From: Hoeflea sp.
GTDB taxonomy: Bacteria > Pseudomonadota > Alphaproteobacteria > Rhizobiales > Rhizobiaceae
DNA length: 64,000 nucleotides
Reading direction: 5' to 3'
Assembly: GCA_019084245.1 (NCBI GenBank)
Contig: JAHRFE010000033.1
Location: forward strand, 124,001-188,000
The notes under the pieces are model-generated. The model was not told the origin of the DNA. It was given only the letters and a program-made list of their open reading frames with translations, and made no database searches. Every line of letters begins with the position of its first letter. The first letter of the stretch is position 1. A program made the position numbers and the translations under genes. Of the stretch, positions 17,863-26,630 are shown in pieces.

Positions 17863-19788
17863 TCAGGCGGGACGACTGTCCCAAAGCCCCTTCGCCTTCA
17901 TCTCCTCGATTTCCCGGATCGCGCGTTCGCGCTGGCGCTCGCGCCTGATGATTTCGTCGACGGCGCTTGCATCCGAGCGGTCGGTGTAGCGGAACTCGGA
18001 ATCGGCGTAGCGGTTGATCTCCTGCAGCACCATGTCGACGGTAAACGGCTTGCGCAGCTCCGAGATCATCGCGACCTTGTCGTCATAGGGCTTGTGCATG
18101 AACGCATCAGGCGTCTCGAACCATTCGTCGGGCAGGTCGATATCCATCGCCCGCATCTTGATCGCGTCGGTGATGTTCTTGATCGCCCGGCCGGTGAATC
18201 GCGGTTCGGCAAGCTTGATCTTGTGCAAATAGGCGCCGATATCGGCGATGGTCTTGACCTTGCCGTTCTCGGTCTCGAACCTCTCCCAGACCGCCAGCAG
18301 CCCCTCTTCCTGCGGCAGGTCGTGGCCGTCATAGGATCGCGCCACCGCCTTCTTTATTTCCTGGCTGGCAAAAAGATCGTGCGACCCGAGCGGAATCGAG
18401 TGGTTCTTGCCCGCCAGCAGCGCGAAGATGTCGATGTAATCGTCGAGCGACTGCGGCCCGTCGACCAGCCAGCGCGCGCCGGCGCGTTGCCTCAACGCAT
18501 CATCGACATTTTCCGGATAGTTGGAGAACATGCCGAAGCTGCAATTGCCGCGGACCACGGTGGAGGCGCCGGCGAAAGCCTCCATCAGCACGGCGGTGAC
18601 TTCCTGCTGTCCGGCGGACGCGCGGTCGTCGGAGCGCTTGGCCGCGACCTGGTCGATGTCGTCGATGGTGCCGAAGCCGATGGCGCGCGGATTGAGCACG
18701 TTGTCGACGAAGGCCTTGCAGTTCTGTCCCGACTTGCCCTGGTAGGACGAGATCTGGTCGACGCCGAAATTCTCGTAGTGGAACGGGTAGCCCGCGACCT
18801 CGCAATAGTCGTTGATCATGCCCGCCAGCATCTGGATCAGGATGGTCTTGCCGGTGCCCGGCGCGCCGTCGCCGATGAAGGTGAACAGGAAGCCGCCGAG
18901 CTCGACGAAAGGATTGAGCTGACGGTCGAAATCATAGGCCACGATCATGCGCGCAAGCCGCATCGCCTGGTGCTTGGCGAGGTGGTTGCCGATGATCTCG
19001 CCCGGCTTCTTGAAGCTCATCACCAGCGGCTTGCGGCGCTGCCCCGGCGCCACATCGAAGCCGTCCAGGGTGAAATTGTCGCTCTCGAGCCGGATATGCG
19101 ACTGCGCAAACGCGCTCAGCGCCTCGAACCGGGCGCGCCGGCTGATCAGCCCCTCGATCGCCACCCGCGCGAGCGCCCGGGCCCGCGATGTCATGGCGAT
19201 CTCGTCGGGCGCGCCGGAAATGGCCTCGTCGAGTGCGGCGACCAGAGACTTCAGCGCATCCTGCGGCGTGTCGAACTGGAAATCCGGCTCTTCCGTGTCG
19301 TTGGCCGGTTCGCTTTCGCCGTCGAGTGTCTGCAGCAGATAGGCCGCGAGCGTGAAGGCCGAGACATAGGCCGAGGCCGAGAGCAGCCGCTTGAACCGCT
19401 CCGCGTCCTCGCCCTGCAGCGGCGCGCCCGCATTGCGGGCCTGCAGGCTTTCGAGATCCGTCTGCCGGCCGAACATCTCGCCCACCGCCAGCGCCACGGC
19501 AATGCCGCGCCGGGTCCTGAACAGAAGCGTGTGCTGCGGGATCGACAGCATCGGGTCCTGGGCGCGGATGGCCTGGATGGACTTGCCGAATTCGACCTCG
19601 CGGGTCCGCCGCATGCCGCCGGTCGAGACCGTGGAGACAAAACGCCGGTTGGTGCCCGCAAGCGGCGTCGACGATGTGCTGTCCTGCTTGGTCAGCACGA
19701 CGACCCGCGTCACCATGCCCTGCGCCACCGCCTGGTGACGGGCGATGTCGTCCTCGGAAATCGTTGTCAGGCCGGTTGTCTGGCTCAT
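17863..19788 (-). CDS. AAA+ ATPase of an uncharacterised rhizobial operon
   Basis: 641 residues. Walker A is GDGAPGTGKT (306-315) and a Walker B-like GFGTIDDID lies at 371-379; a sensor-type SFGMFSNYPENVDDALRQRA stretch follows. The N-terminal 250 residues are helical and not recognised. The C-terminal part ends in a charged helix (EIIRRERQRERAIREIEEMK). The start MSQTTGLT at 19788 has GAGGT upstream and lies 4 bases after the upstream gene's stop. The family is conserved in rhizobia next to the same unknown genes, as far as I recall, but I know of no assigned function. Remodelling of a membrane or protein complex is a reasonable guess. Confidence 0.85.
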   Translation of the reverse strand: MSQTTGLTTISEDDIARHQAVAQGMVTRVVVLTKQDSTSSTPLAGTNRRFVSTVSTGGMRRTREVEFGKSIQAIRAQDPMLSIPQHTLLFRTRRGIAVALAVGEMFGRQTDLESLQARNAGAPLQGEDAERFKRLLSASAYVSAFTLAAYLLQTLDGESEPANDTEEPDFQFDTPQDALKSLVAALDEAISGAPDEIAMTSRARALARVAIEGLISRRARFEALSAFAQSHIRLESDNFTLDGFDVAPGQRRKPLVMSFKKPGEIIGNHLAKHQAMRLARMIVAYDFDRQLNPFVELGGFLFTFIGDGAPGTGKTILIQMLAGMINDYCEVAGYPFHYENFGVDQISSYQGKSGQNCKAFVDNVLNPRAIGFGTIDDIDQVAAKRSDDRASAGQQEVTAVLMEAFAGASTVVRGNCSFGMFSNYPENVDDALRQRAGARWLVDGPQSLDDYIDIFALLAGKNHSIPLGSHDLFASQEIKKAVARSYDGHDLPQEEGLLAVWERFETENGKVKTIADIGAYLHKIKLAEPRFTGRAIKNITDAIKMRAMDIDLPDEWFETPDAFMHKPYDDKVAMISELRKPFTVDMVLQEINRYADSEFRYTDRSDASAVDEIIRRERQRERAIREIEEMKAKGLWDSRPA

Positions 19789-19792
19789 GGGT

Positions 19793-20935
19793 TCATACCT
19801 CGCTGATGACCTGGTTGCCCGAAATGACATGCACGGTGAAACCCGCAAAGATACTCTCCGCCTCGCCCGAGGCATAGAGCGCCTGATAGGCCTCGTGCGG
19901 CACCAGTGCGTGTTTCTGGTAGGCGCTCACGCCCTGGCGGGCGGCTTCGAGGTCGTCGGTCTCGATGTGATAGACATCGCGCGCCGGCTGGGAACTCCAC
20001 AGCCCGCGCCTGGCCGGGCTCTCGGACTTGGAGAAGACCTCCTGCAGGGTCCAGGTCAGCAGCCAGGCGTTCTCGTCCTTGCGCACTTTCGACAGGATCG
20101 CCGAGATCCGGTCGCTGTTGTCGGTCACGCCGGCCGAATAGAACGGCCCCAGCACGAAGCGCCGCAACTGTTTGGGGTGCAGGAACTCGAAATCGGCGTC
20201 GATGTTCTGCGCGATCGTCGCCGGGGACAGGGAATAGGCGCCGTTGCGTTCCACCGAGGCGTCAAACGCGCGGGCAAATTCCGGATTGAGCAGCCCGCCC
20301 ACCGGCAGCGGAATCTCGACGTCGGGATTGAGCTTGCCGTCCTTGACCAGCATCCTGGCGATGCCTTCGCTCGAATCCTCGATCGTCGCCATATAGACCA
20401 TCGGCAGCGTCTGGCTGCCGTCGAACACGCCCCAGTGCACCACATAATAGGGCCGGCCGGTTTTCGGATTGATGGAGACACGGATGGTTTCAGGGAGAAT
20501 GAACGGCGCGAACACCGCATCCGTGCCGATCTCTTCGAGATAAAGCCGCTCGGCGACCTGTTCCTGAAGCGTGGCGGGGAATTCCTTGTGCCGCAGGATG
20601 AAGTCGGCCATCTCCGCTTTCAGCGTGTCGACATCGGGGATGGCCGCCAGCCGTTCTGCGGCGGTCGCCCGGTCGTTTTCCAGCGTCAGCACGTTCTGGT
20701 AGACCGGAAAGCCGCTGTCGGCCCGGCTGATGCGGAAGCGCTCGATGAACCCCACCCGGTTCTCCCAGGCCGAGAACGTCGCCTCCAGCCGGTCGACATA
20801 GGGGATGATCACCTGACCGACCAGGCCATGGGCATAAAGCGGCGACTTGTCGTCGGCGAGATAGACCCGCAAACCTTTCAACGCCGCCCGCATCGATCTG
20901 AAATAGGCCCCGGCCGCCCCGGTGTCAGCACGCAT
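19793..20935 (-). CDS. Uncharacterised conserved protein of the AAA+ operon
   Basis: 380 residues, soluble, with no signal peptide or membrane span that I can see. I do not recognise a domain. Notable stretches are RVYLADDKSPLYAHGLVGQV near the start, a long helical middle (AEMADFILRHKEFPATLQEQ), and INPKTGRPYYVVHWGVFDGS. GAGGACC precedes the ATG at 20935. Its stop lies 4 bases before the AAA+ ATPase start, so the two are surely co-translated and probably interact. Confidence 0.8.
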   Translation of the reverse strand: MRADTGAAGAYFRSMRAALKGLRVYLADDKSPLYAHGLVGQVIIPYVDRLEATFSAWENRVGFIERFRISRADSGFPVYQNVLTLENDRATAAERLAAIPDVDTLKAEMADFILRHKEFPATLQEQVAERLYLEEIGTDAVFAPFILPETIRVSINPKTGRPYYVVHWGVFDGSQTLPMVYMATIEDSSEGIARMLVKDGKLNPDVEIPLPVGGLLNPEFARAFDASVERNGAYSLSPATIAQNIDADFEFLHPKQLRRFVLGPFYSAGVTDNSDRISAILSKVRKDENAWLLTWTLQEVFSKSESPARRGLWSSQPARDVYHIETDDLEAARQGVSAYQKHALVPHEAYQALYASGEAESIFAGFTVHVISGNQVISEV

Positions 20936-20971
20936 GGCCGGTCCTCGATCTCATCGCGGCTGGATAAATGT

Positions 20972-21016
20972 GCATCGGATTATCCAAAAACCGGTTCCCA
21001 CTTTCTGGTCCGATAC
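20972..21016. repeat. Degenerate palindromic intergenic repeat
   Basis: ATCGGA (20974-20979) pairs with TCCGAT (21009-21014), enclosing AAACCGGTTCCCACTTTC. The CCGGTTCCCACTTT core resembles a short interspersed motif that is very common in rhizobial intergenic DNA. It sits between the coiled-coil gene and the next operon gene and could act as an mRNA hairpin. Only one copy is present in the window. Confidence 0.45.
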
Positions 21017-21017
21017 A

Positions 21018-22106
21018 CTATGGCTTCACGTATTTGGCGGAGTTGTGCTTTTCCAGAACCTCTGCGAACCGCCGGGCGAAGGCGTCGTCTGCAAGCTTCT
21101 TGCGGCGCTGGATATCCTGTGTCGACAGCATGTTCTTCTCATGCATTTCCAGAAGATCGCCGATGTGTTTCTGTGACGCCGCGCCGATGCCCGCCATGGT
21201 CTCTTCCGCGGCTGTATCCACCCGGCTTCCGAGCGTGTTGATCTTGTGCGCCACATCCTGCTGCGCGGCGGTCTTGAGCGAATCCTCGAGCGCCTTGTAC
21301 AGGACAATGCGCTGTTCGGTGTCGATGGTTAGCTTGTTGATCAGCGTGTTCTGCGCCGCGATCTGGTTGTTGAGCGAATCCACGAAGGTCTGGAACATCG
21401 AGGTGTAACGCTCCAGCGTCTGGCTTTCGGCGAGCAGTTCCTGCTCTTTCGCCTGACGCTCATTGTACTCGGTCGCAAGCTTCGAGCGTTCGCTTTCGAG
21501 ATTGGTGCGCGTCATCTGGTCGGTCGACGCCGCGATCTGGTTTTCGATGTCCATCAGCAGCGGATTGAGCTCCTCGATCCGCTTTTGCGTCGCCTCGAGA
21601 TTGGCCATGGTCACCTTGCGGCGCTCGATCACCTTGATCAGGCTTGCCTCGGACGTCTTGTAGCGGGCGTCGAGAATATCCTTCTGGTCCTTGAGGATGC
21701 CGGTGATGGTGTCGGACTTCTTCAGGAGTTCCTGCAGATTGCCCGACAGCGACATGCTCCGCACCCGGTCCGAGCGCATCCGCTGCGCCCGCGCCTTGGA
21801 GAACATCGCCACGAAGCTCTCCATGCCGGAAAAGCCCTTCATGCTCTCGAATTCGGAGCCGAAGACATTGGTCGCGTCCTCAAGCCCGATGATCAGGTCG
21901 GCGATGTTGGTCTCCATCATGCGCTGCTGGCGCAGCACATCCTGGATGCGGGCGTTCTCGATGTCGAACTCGGGATCGCCGAGTTGGGCGTCGGCCTCGG
22001 ACATCTTGTCAAGCACGACGCCCGAGGCCTCGATCTTGGTGCGCATCTCCTCGACAACGGAGCGTGTCTTTGCGATTTCAGCGTCTAGACTCTTGATATC
22101 AGCCAT
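21018..22106 (-). CDS. Long coiled-coil protein, first gene of the AAA+ operon
   Basis: 362 residues, almost entirely predicted helix with heptad-like spacing (AEIAKTRSVVEEMRTKIEAS; NLEATQKRIEELNPLLMDIE; NLESERSKLATEYNERQAKE). It has no signal peptide and no membrane span. The ATG at 22106 has GGGGAA upstream; a longer in-frame reading to 22235 lacks support. It stands first in the operon, about 80 bp ahead of the 380-residue gene. The architecture (coiled coil plus AAA+ ATPase plus membrane-anchored protein) suggests an assembly on the inner membrane (inference). Confidence 0.85.
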   Translation of the reverse strand: MADIKSLDAEIAKTRSVVEEMRTKIEASGVVLDKMSEADAQLGDPEFDIENARIQDVLRQQRMMETNIADLIIGLEDATNVFGSEFESMKGFSGMESFVAMFSKARAQRMRSDRVRSMSLSGNLQELLKKSDTITGILKDQKDILDARYKTSEASLIKVIERRKVTMANLEATQKRIEELNPLLMDIENQIAASTDQMTRTNLESERSKLATEYNERQAKEQELLAESQTLERYTSMFQTFVDSLNNQIAAQNTLINKLTIDTEQRIVLYKALEDSLKTAAQQDVAHKINTLGSRVDTAAEETMAGIGAASQKHIGDLLEMHEKNMLSTQDIQRRKKLADDAFARRFAEVLEKHNSAKYVKP

Positions 22107-22245
22107 ATCCGGATTCCCCGTTTTGCCGCGCCCTGGATCCGGCGCGCACCTGATTTTCCGGCATAACCGGACCCTGAAATGTTTGTAGCACCGGTTGTCC
22201 GCTCCGCAAACATCATGCGCTGGAAACGTAAGCACGATGAAGGCG

Positions 22246-22277
22246 AAAAAAAAGGCCGCCCCCGAAGGAACGGCCTG
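22246..22277 (-). terminator. Rho-independent terminator of the cytochrome c gene
   Basis: On the minus strand, the stem AGGCCG/CGGCCT (22271-22276 with 22253-22258) is followed by eight T residues (22253-22246). It lies just past the cytochrome stop. Confidence 0.8.
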
Positions 22278-22300
22278 ATAGTCTCAGCGCACCCGAAACA

Positions 22301-22699
22301 TCATTCGGCGGCAGCTGGATCTTTCAGATAGGCGATCACGTCCGCCAGGTCCTCGTCCTTCTTGAGGCCGACGAAAACCATCTTGGTGCCCTTGACCACG
22401 CCCTTGGGGTCCTTGAGATAAGCTGTCAGGGCTTCCTCGTTCCAGGTCGGCACTTCGGCCGCATGGTCGGTCATCGGCTTGGAGTATTTGAAGCCCTCAA
22501 TCGAGGCCACCGGACGGTCGACGATTCCCATCAGGTGCGGTCCGATCTTGTTCTTGGCTTCATCGGCCACATGGCAAGCGACACACTTCTTGAAGACCTT
22601 GGCGCCAGCTACAGCGTCGCCGTCAGCGAATGCCGCGGTCGGGATCGAAAGGCCAGCCGCGACAACGGCGCCAAACAACATGGAAATGGATATGCGCAT
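22301..22699 (-). CDS. Periplasmic class I c-type cytochrome
   Basis: 132 residues. A signal peptide (MRISISMLFGAVVAAGLSIP) ends near TAAFA. A single heme-attachment motif CVACH follows, and the axial Met is in GTKMVFVG. GPHLMGIVDRPVASIEGFKYS is typical of cytochrome c2/c550-like carriers. It probably shuttles electrons to a terminal oxidase or reductase, but no such partner is nearby. GGAGACTG supports the ATG at 22699. Longer upstream reading frames have no signal-like start. A strong terminator follows. Confidence 0.93.
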   Translation of the reverse strand: MRISISMLFGAVVAAGLSIPTAAFADGDAVAGAKVFKKCVACHVADEAKNKIGPHLMGIVDRPVASIEGFKYSKPMTDHAAEVPTWNEEALTAYLKDPKGVVKGTKMVFVGLKKDEDLADVIAYLKDPAAAE

Positions 22700-22826
22700 A
22701 AACAGTCTCCGTTCACTTTTGCAGATGGTCATTGTTATAGCGCGTACCCCGGCAAGGGCAATGCGCACTTGGTAGGCAATTGACCGGGATTTAGTCTCAT
22801 CGGGACACTGGACGGCCTTTATGGCC

Positions 22827-23417
22827 TTAGTTTGTTGCATCCGGGTTGACAACATCATCCCAATGACGGCGACAGAAGGACATATATTTCTCATTGCCGC
22901 CGACATCGATCTGGGCGCCCTCGCGGATCACCTGGCCATGTTCGTCCAGCCGGACAACCATCGTCGCCTTGCGTCCGCAATGGCAAATCGTGCGCACTTC
23001 CCGAAGTTCGTCGGCAATCGCAAGCAGCGCCTGCGACCCGGGAAACAGCTGGCCGCGAAAATCCGTGCGCAATCCGTAGGTCATCACCGGGATAGACAGC
23101 CGGTCCGCCACCCGCGCCAACTGCCAGACCTGCGCTTCGGTGAGGAACTGCGCCTCATCGACAAAGGCGCAGGCAATCTCGCCTTCGGCTTGCTGCGCCC
23201 GCAGCGATTCAAACAGGTCATCCTCCGGGCGGAACGGGATTGCCTCGCAATCGAGCCCGATCCGCGAGGCGATGCGTCCCACGCCGCCCCGGTCATCAAA
23301 GGCGGCAATGAACAGGACCGTGCGCATGCCGCGTTCGCGGTAGTTGTAGGAAGCCTGCAACAAAAGCGTCGTCTTGCCCGCATTCATTGTCGAATAGCTG
23401 AAATACAGCTTTGCCAA
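22827..23417 (-). CDS. tdk: Thymidine kinase
   Basis: 196 residues, type II thymidine kinase, which phosphorylates thymidine with ATP for salvage. The P-loop is STMNAGKTT (9-17), the DEAQF segment (CAFVDEAQFL) holds the catalytic region, and the zinc lasso Cys residues are in ICHCGRK and the late FCRRHW. The start is TTG at 23417, seven bases after GGAG. An in-frame TGA lies upstream with no ATG or GTG in between, so TTG is the only reasonable start. Confidence 0.95.
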   Translation of the reverse strand: MAKLYFSYSTMNAGKTTLLLQASYNYRERGMRTVLFIAAFDDRGGVGRIASRIGLDCEAIPFRPEDDLFESLRAQQAEGEIACAFVDEAQFLTEAQVWQLARVADRLSIPVMTYGLRTDFRGQLFPGSQALLAIADELREVRTICHCGRKATMVVRLDEHGQVIREGAQIDVGGNEKYMSFCRRHWDDVVNPDATN

Positions 23418-23669
23418 GGCGGGTCTCCGCTTTTCACCGGTGTTTCGTGGTCAGCCAGGCTGCACGCGCGCGCCACGGAATTTCCGAGACGGCTTCCCGA
23501 CCGCTGATTAACGTGTATCTATTGCCAAGCGGGACAGACAAACTCCACCCCCGCGCAGTTGCTTTCAACAACCGTTTTCGCATGCACCACAGATTTTGAC
23601 GGCTTTGCGGGTTGAGTTCACCGTCCATAGGTGGTTGTTTCTGCGATCGGAACACGGGAGACACCGACC

Positions 23670-24599
23670 ATGAAAACCAAACTGACCCTCGCATTCGCAG
23701 CAATTCTGTTCGCAAGTACCGCAACAGTCCAGGCCGCGGATCCCGAATCCTGCAAGACCGTTCGCTTCGCCGACGTCGGCTGGACCGACATTCAGGCCAC
23801 CACAGCGGTTGCCGGCGTCGTGCTTGATGCGCTGGGCTACACCCAGGACGTTCAGGTGCTCAGCGTACCGGTGACCTACCAGTCACTCAAGAACAAGGAC
23901 ATGGACGTCTTCCTCGGCAACTGGATGCCGTCGATGGCGGCCGACGTGCAGCCCTTTCTCGATGACGGATCCGTCGAGACCGTCGCCCAGAACCTGGACG
24001 GCGCCGGCTACGGCCTGGTGGTGCCGACCTATGCCGCCGAAGGCGGCGTCAAGAGCCTGACTGATATCGGCAAGTTCAAGGACAAGTTCGACGGCAAGAT
24101 CTACGGCATCGAGCCCGGCAATGACGGCAACCGCATCGTGCTCGAAATGATTGCCGATCCGGCGAGCGGCCTGGAAGGCTTCGAACTGGTAGAAAGCTCG
24201 GAAGCCGGCATGCTGTCGCAGGCCGAAAAGGCCATAAGGAACGAGGAATGGATCGCATTCCTCGGCTGGACTCCGCATCCGGTCATGGGTGAAATGTCGA
24301 TCGCTTACCTTGATGGCATGGGCGATTCCGGCTTTGGCGCCGCGACGGTCCACACCAATGTGCGCGCCGGTTTCACTGAAGAATGCCCCAATGTCGGGAC
24401 TTTGGTGAAGAACCTGTCGTTCTCGCTGACCATGGAAAACCAGATCATGGACGCGATCCTCAAGGGCGAAGATGCAAACGCTGCTGGCCTGGCCTGGCTG
24501 AAGGCCAATCCGGATACCGTAACGCCCTGGCTTGAAGGCGTGACCACGTTCGATGGCGGCGATGCCAGCGCCGCCGTGGCCGCCAAGCTCGGCATGTAA
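23670..24599 (+). CDS. choX: Choline ABC transporter, periplasmic choline-binding protein
   Basis: 309 residues with a signal peptide (MKTKLTLAFAAILFASTATV, cut near QAA). It belongs to the ProX/ChoX (OpuAC) family. The choline cage residues known from Sinorhizobium ChoX (W43, D45, W90, Y119, N156, W205) all appear here at a constant offset of five: W38, D40, W85, Y114, N151 and W200. This strongly supports choline as the ligand. The ATG at 23670 has GGGAG upstream. A terminator-like hairpin separates it from choW, which would give more binding protein than permease. Confidence 0.95.
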   Translation: MKTKLTLAFAAILFASTATVQAADPESCKTVRFADVGWTDIQATTAVAGVVLDALGYTQDVQVLSVPVTYQSLKNKDMDVFLGNWMPSMAADVQPFLDDGSVETVAQNLDGAGYGLVVPTYAAEGGVKSLTDIGKFKDKFDGKIYGIEPGNDGNRIVLEMIADPASGLEGFELVESSEAGMLSQAEKAIRNEEWIAFLGWTPHPVMGEMSIAYLDGMGDSGFGAATVHTNVRAGFTEECPNVGTLVKNLSFSLTMENQIMDAILKGEDANAAGLAWLKANPDTVTPWLEGVTTFDGGDASAAVAAKLGM

Positions 24600-24610
24600 G
24601 ACCAAACACG

Positions 24611-24648
24611 CCGGTCCGGAGCCGCTCAAAAGGTTCCGGACCGGTTTT
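24611..24648 (+). terminator. Intercistronic hairpin after choX
   Basis: CCGGTCCGGA (24611-24620) pairs with TCCGGACCGG (24635-24644); three further inner pairs including one G-U extend the stem to about 13 bp. TTTTAT follows. It looks like a partial terminator or mRNA-stabilising element between choX and choW. Confidence 0.65.
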
Positions 24649-24665
24649 ATGTCGGGGGATACCGC

Positions 24666-25520
24666 ATGGACGGATTAGCGAGCTTCTTGACGGCCTGGAA
24701 AATACCGGTCGGGCAATGGGGAAGGAACTTCTTCAACTACCTGACCGACAATTTCGAGTTCATCTTTGACGCCATCGCGGATTCCCTCAAGTTCCTGCTC
24801 GACAGCATGATCGACGGCCTCTTGTGGCTGCCGCCGGTGATCCTGGTCCTGGCAATTGCGCTCCTCGGCTGGTGGATCCAGAAATCCTGGAAGCTCGCGC
24901 TCGGCATCGTGCTGGGATTGTTTTTCATCATCAACCAGGGCCTCTGGAAGGAAACCGTCGAAACCCTTGTGCTGGTGATTTCGGCGGCCTTCATGTCGAT
25001 GCTGATCGGCGTGCCGATCGGCATCTGGCTGGCGCACCGGCCTAGGGCCTACACCTATGTGCAGCCGATCCTTGACCTGATGCAGACCATGCCGACCTTC
25101 GTCTACCTGATTCCGGTGCTGATCCTCTTCGGCCTGGGCCTGGCTCCGGGTCTGCTCGTCACCATCATCTTCGCCTCCCCCGCGCCGATTCGCCTGACCT
25201 ATCTGGGCATCACCTCGGTGCCCCGACCGATGGTCGAGGCAGGCATGGCATTTGGCGCCTCAAAGCAGCAACTGCTCAGAAAAGTGGAGCTGCCTGCAGC
25301 GCTCCCGACCATCATGGCGGGCCTCACCCAGTGCATCATGCTGTCGCTGTCGATGGTGGTGATCGCCGCCCTGATCGGCGCCAACGGGCTTGGCAAGCCG
25401 GTGGTGCGGGCGCTCAACACGGTCAACATCCCGCTCGGGCTTGAAGCCGGCATCGCCATCGTCATTCTCGCCATCATCCTCGACCGCATCTGCCGCGTTC
25501 GCATCGGAGCCACCTCATGA
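24666..25520 (+). CDS. choW: Choline ABC transporter permease
   Basis: 284 residues, close to the size of rhizobial ChoW. At least six hydrophobic spans are visible (near 55-75, 78-95, 98-120, 132-158, 195-225 and 245-280). The permease EAA loop reads EAGMAFGASKQQLLRKVELP. It forms the membrane channel with ChoV. The ATG follows GGGGGATACCGC, and the stop overlaps the choV start (ATGA). Confidence 0.95.
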   Translation: MDGLASFLTAWKIPVGQWGRNFFNYLTDNFEFIFDAIADSLKFLLDSMIDGLLWLPPVILVLAIALLGWWIQKSWKLALGIVLGLFFIINQGLWKETVETLVLVISAAFMSMLIGVPIGIWLAHRPRAYTYVQPILDLMQTMPTFVYLIPVLILFGLGLAPGLLVTIIFASPAPIRLTYLGITSVPRPMVEAGMAFGASKQQLLRKVELPAALPTIMAGLTQCIMLSLSMVVIAALIGANGLGKPVVRALNTVNIPLGLEAGIAIVILAIILDRICRVRIGATS

Positions 25521-26578
25521 GCCATGATGCCTATCGCGGCTCGGTCCGCATTCAGAACGTGTCGATCATCTTCGGCGACAAGACCGCCGAGAGCCTGGCA
25601 TTGGCCGACGCGGGAAAGTCGCGCACCGAAATCCAGGAAATCACCGGCGACGTGCTGGGCGTGCATAACTGCACGGTCGACGTCAACGAGGGCGAGATCC
25701 TGGTGCTGATGGGCCTGTCCGGATCGGGCAAGTCCACGCTGCTGCGCGCGGTCAACCGTTTGAACCCGATCAGCCGCGGCAGCCTCATCGTCAATTGCGG
25801 TGACGAAACCGTCGATGTCGCCGCCTGCGACGCGCGTCAGCTCAAGCAGTTGCGCATGGATACCGTCTCGATGGTGTTTCAGCAGTTTGGCCTGCTGCCA
25901 TGGCGCTCGGTCTCCGACAATGTCGGCTTTGGCCTCGAGATCTCCGGCGTCCCGAAGGCCGAGCGCGACGACCGGGTGAAGGAACAACTGGCGCTCGTCG
26001 GCCTGTCCGACTGGGCCGACCGGATGGTCGCCGAACTCTCAGGCGGCATGCAGCAGCGCGTGGGCCTGGCCCGCGCCTTTGCCACCGGTGCGCCGATCCT
26101 GTTGATGGACGAGCCCTTCTCGGCGCTCGACCCGCTGATTCGGACACGGCTGCAGGACGAGTTGCTGGAGCTGCAGTCGCGGCTCGGCAAGACCATCATC
26201 TTCGTCAGCCACGATCTCGACGAGGCCATGAAGCTCGGCAACCGCATTGCCATCATGGAAGGCGGACGCATCATCCAGTGCGGCACGCCGCGCGACATCG
26301 TCAATTCGCCGGTCAACAAATATGTCGCCGATTTCGTCGCCAACATGAACCCGATCGCGATGCTGTCAGCAAAGGATGTGATGACAGCCGGCAAACCGGC
26401 TGGCGCGCGCGGCCAATTGCCGCTGTCAGCCTCGGTAACCCCCGATACGCCGCTAGCCGAGGTCATGGACGCGCTCGCCAGACGCGATGGGACAATCGGC
26501 GTTATTGACAACGGCGCAGTCGCAGGCTCCATCACTGCCGAGGATATCGTGCGGGGCCTGACTCGGCACCGTCGCTAG
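25517..26578 (+). CDS. choV: Choline ABC transporter ATP-binding protein
   Basis: 353 residues. Walker A is GLSGSGKST, the Q-loop is FQQFGLLPW, the signature is LSGGMQQRVGLARAF, and Walker B is ILLMDEPFSALDP. The C-terminal ~80 residues are a degenerate CBS-like region (VTPDTPLAEVMDALARRDG) as in the ProV/OpuAA class. It energises ChoXW choline import for betaine synthesis or carbon use. No betICBA genes are in the window. Confidence 0.95.
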   Translation: MSHDAYRGSVRIQNVSIIFGDKTAESLALADAGKSRTEIQEITGDVLGVHNCTVDVNEGEILVLMGLSGSGKSTLLRAVNRLNPISRGSLIVNCGDETVDVAACDARQLKQLRMDTVSMVFQQFGLLPWRSVSDNVGFGLEISGVPKAERDDRVKEQLALVGLSDWADRMVAELSGGMQQRVGLARAFATGAPILLMDEPFSALDPLIRTRLQDELLELQSRLGKTIIFVSHDLDEAMKLGNRIAIMEGGRIIQCGTPRDIVNSPVNKYVADFVANMNPIAMLSAKDVMTAGKPAGARGQLPLSASVTPDTPLAEVMDALARRDGTIGVIDNGAVAGSITAEDIVRGLTRHRR

Positions 26579-26630
26579 ACCGAGCAGCAATTCAAGAACA
26601 GCAAACACTAGCGTTCCGGGAGTAGGAAAT

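Noticed and set aside
17839-19806. 655-codon plus-strand frame over the AAA+ ATPase
   Set aside because: The minus-strand frame carries Walker A and B and fits the operon; the plus frame has no motif.
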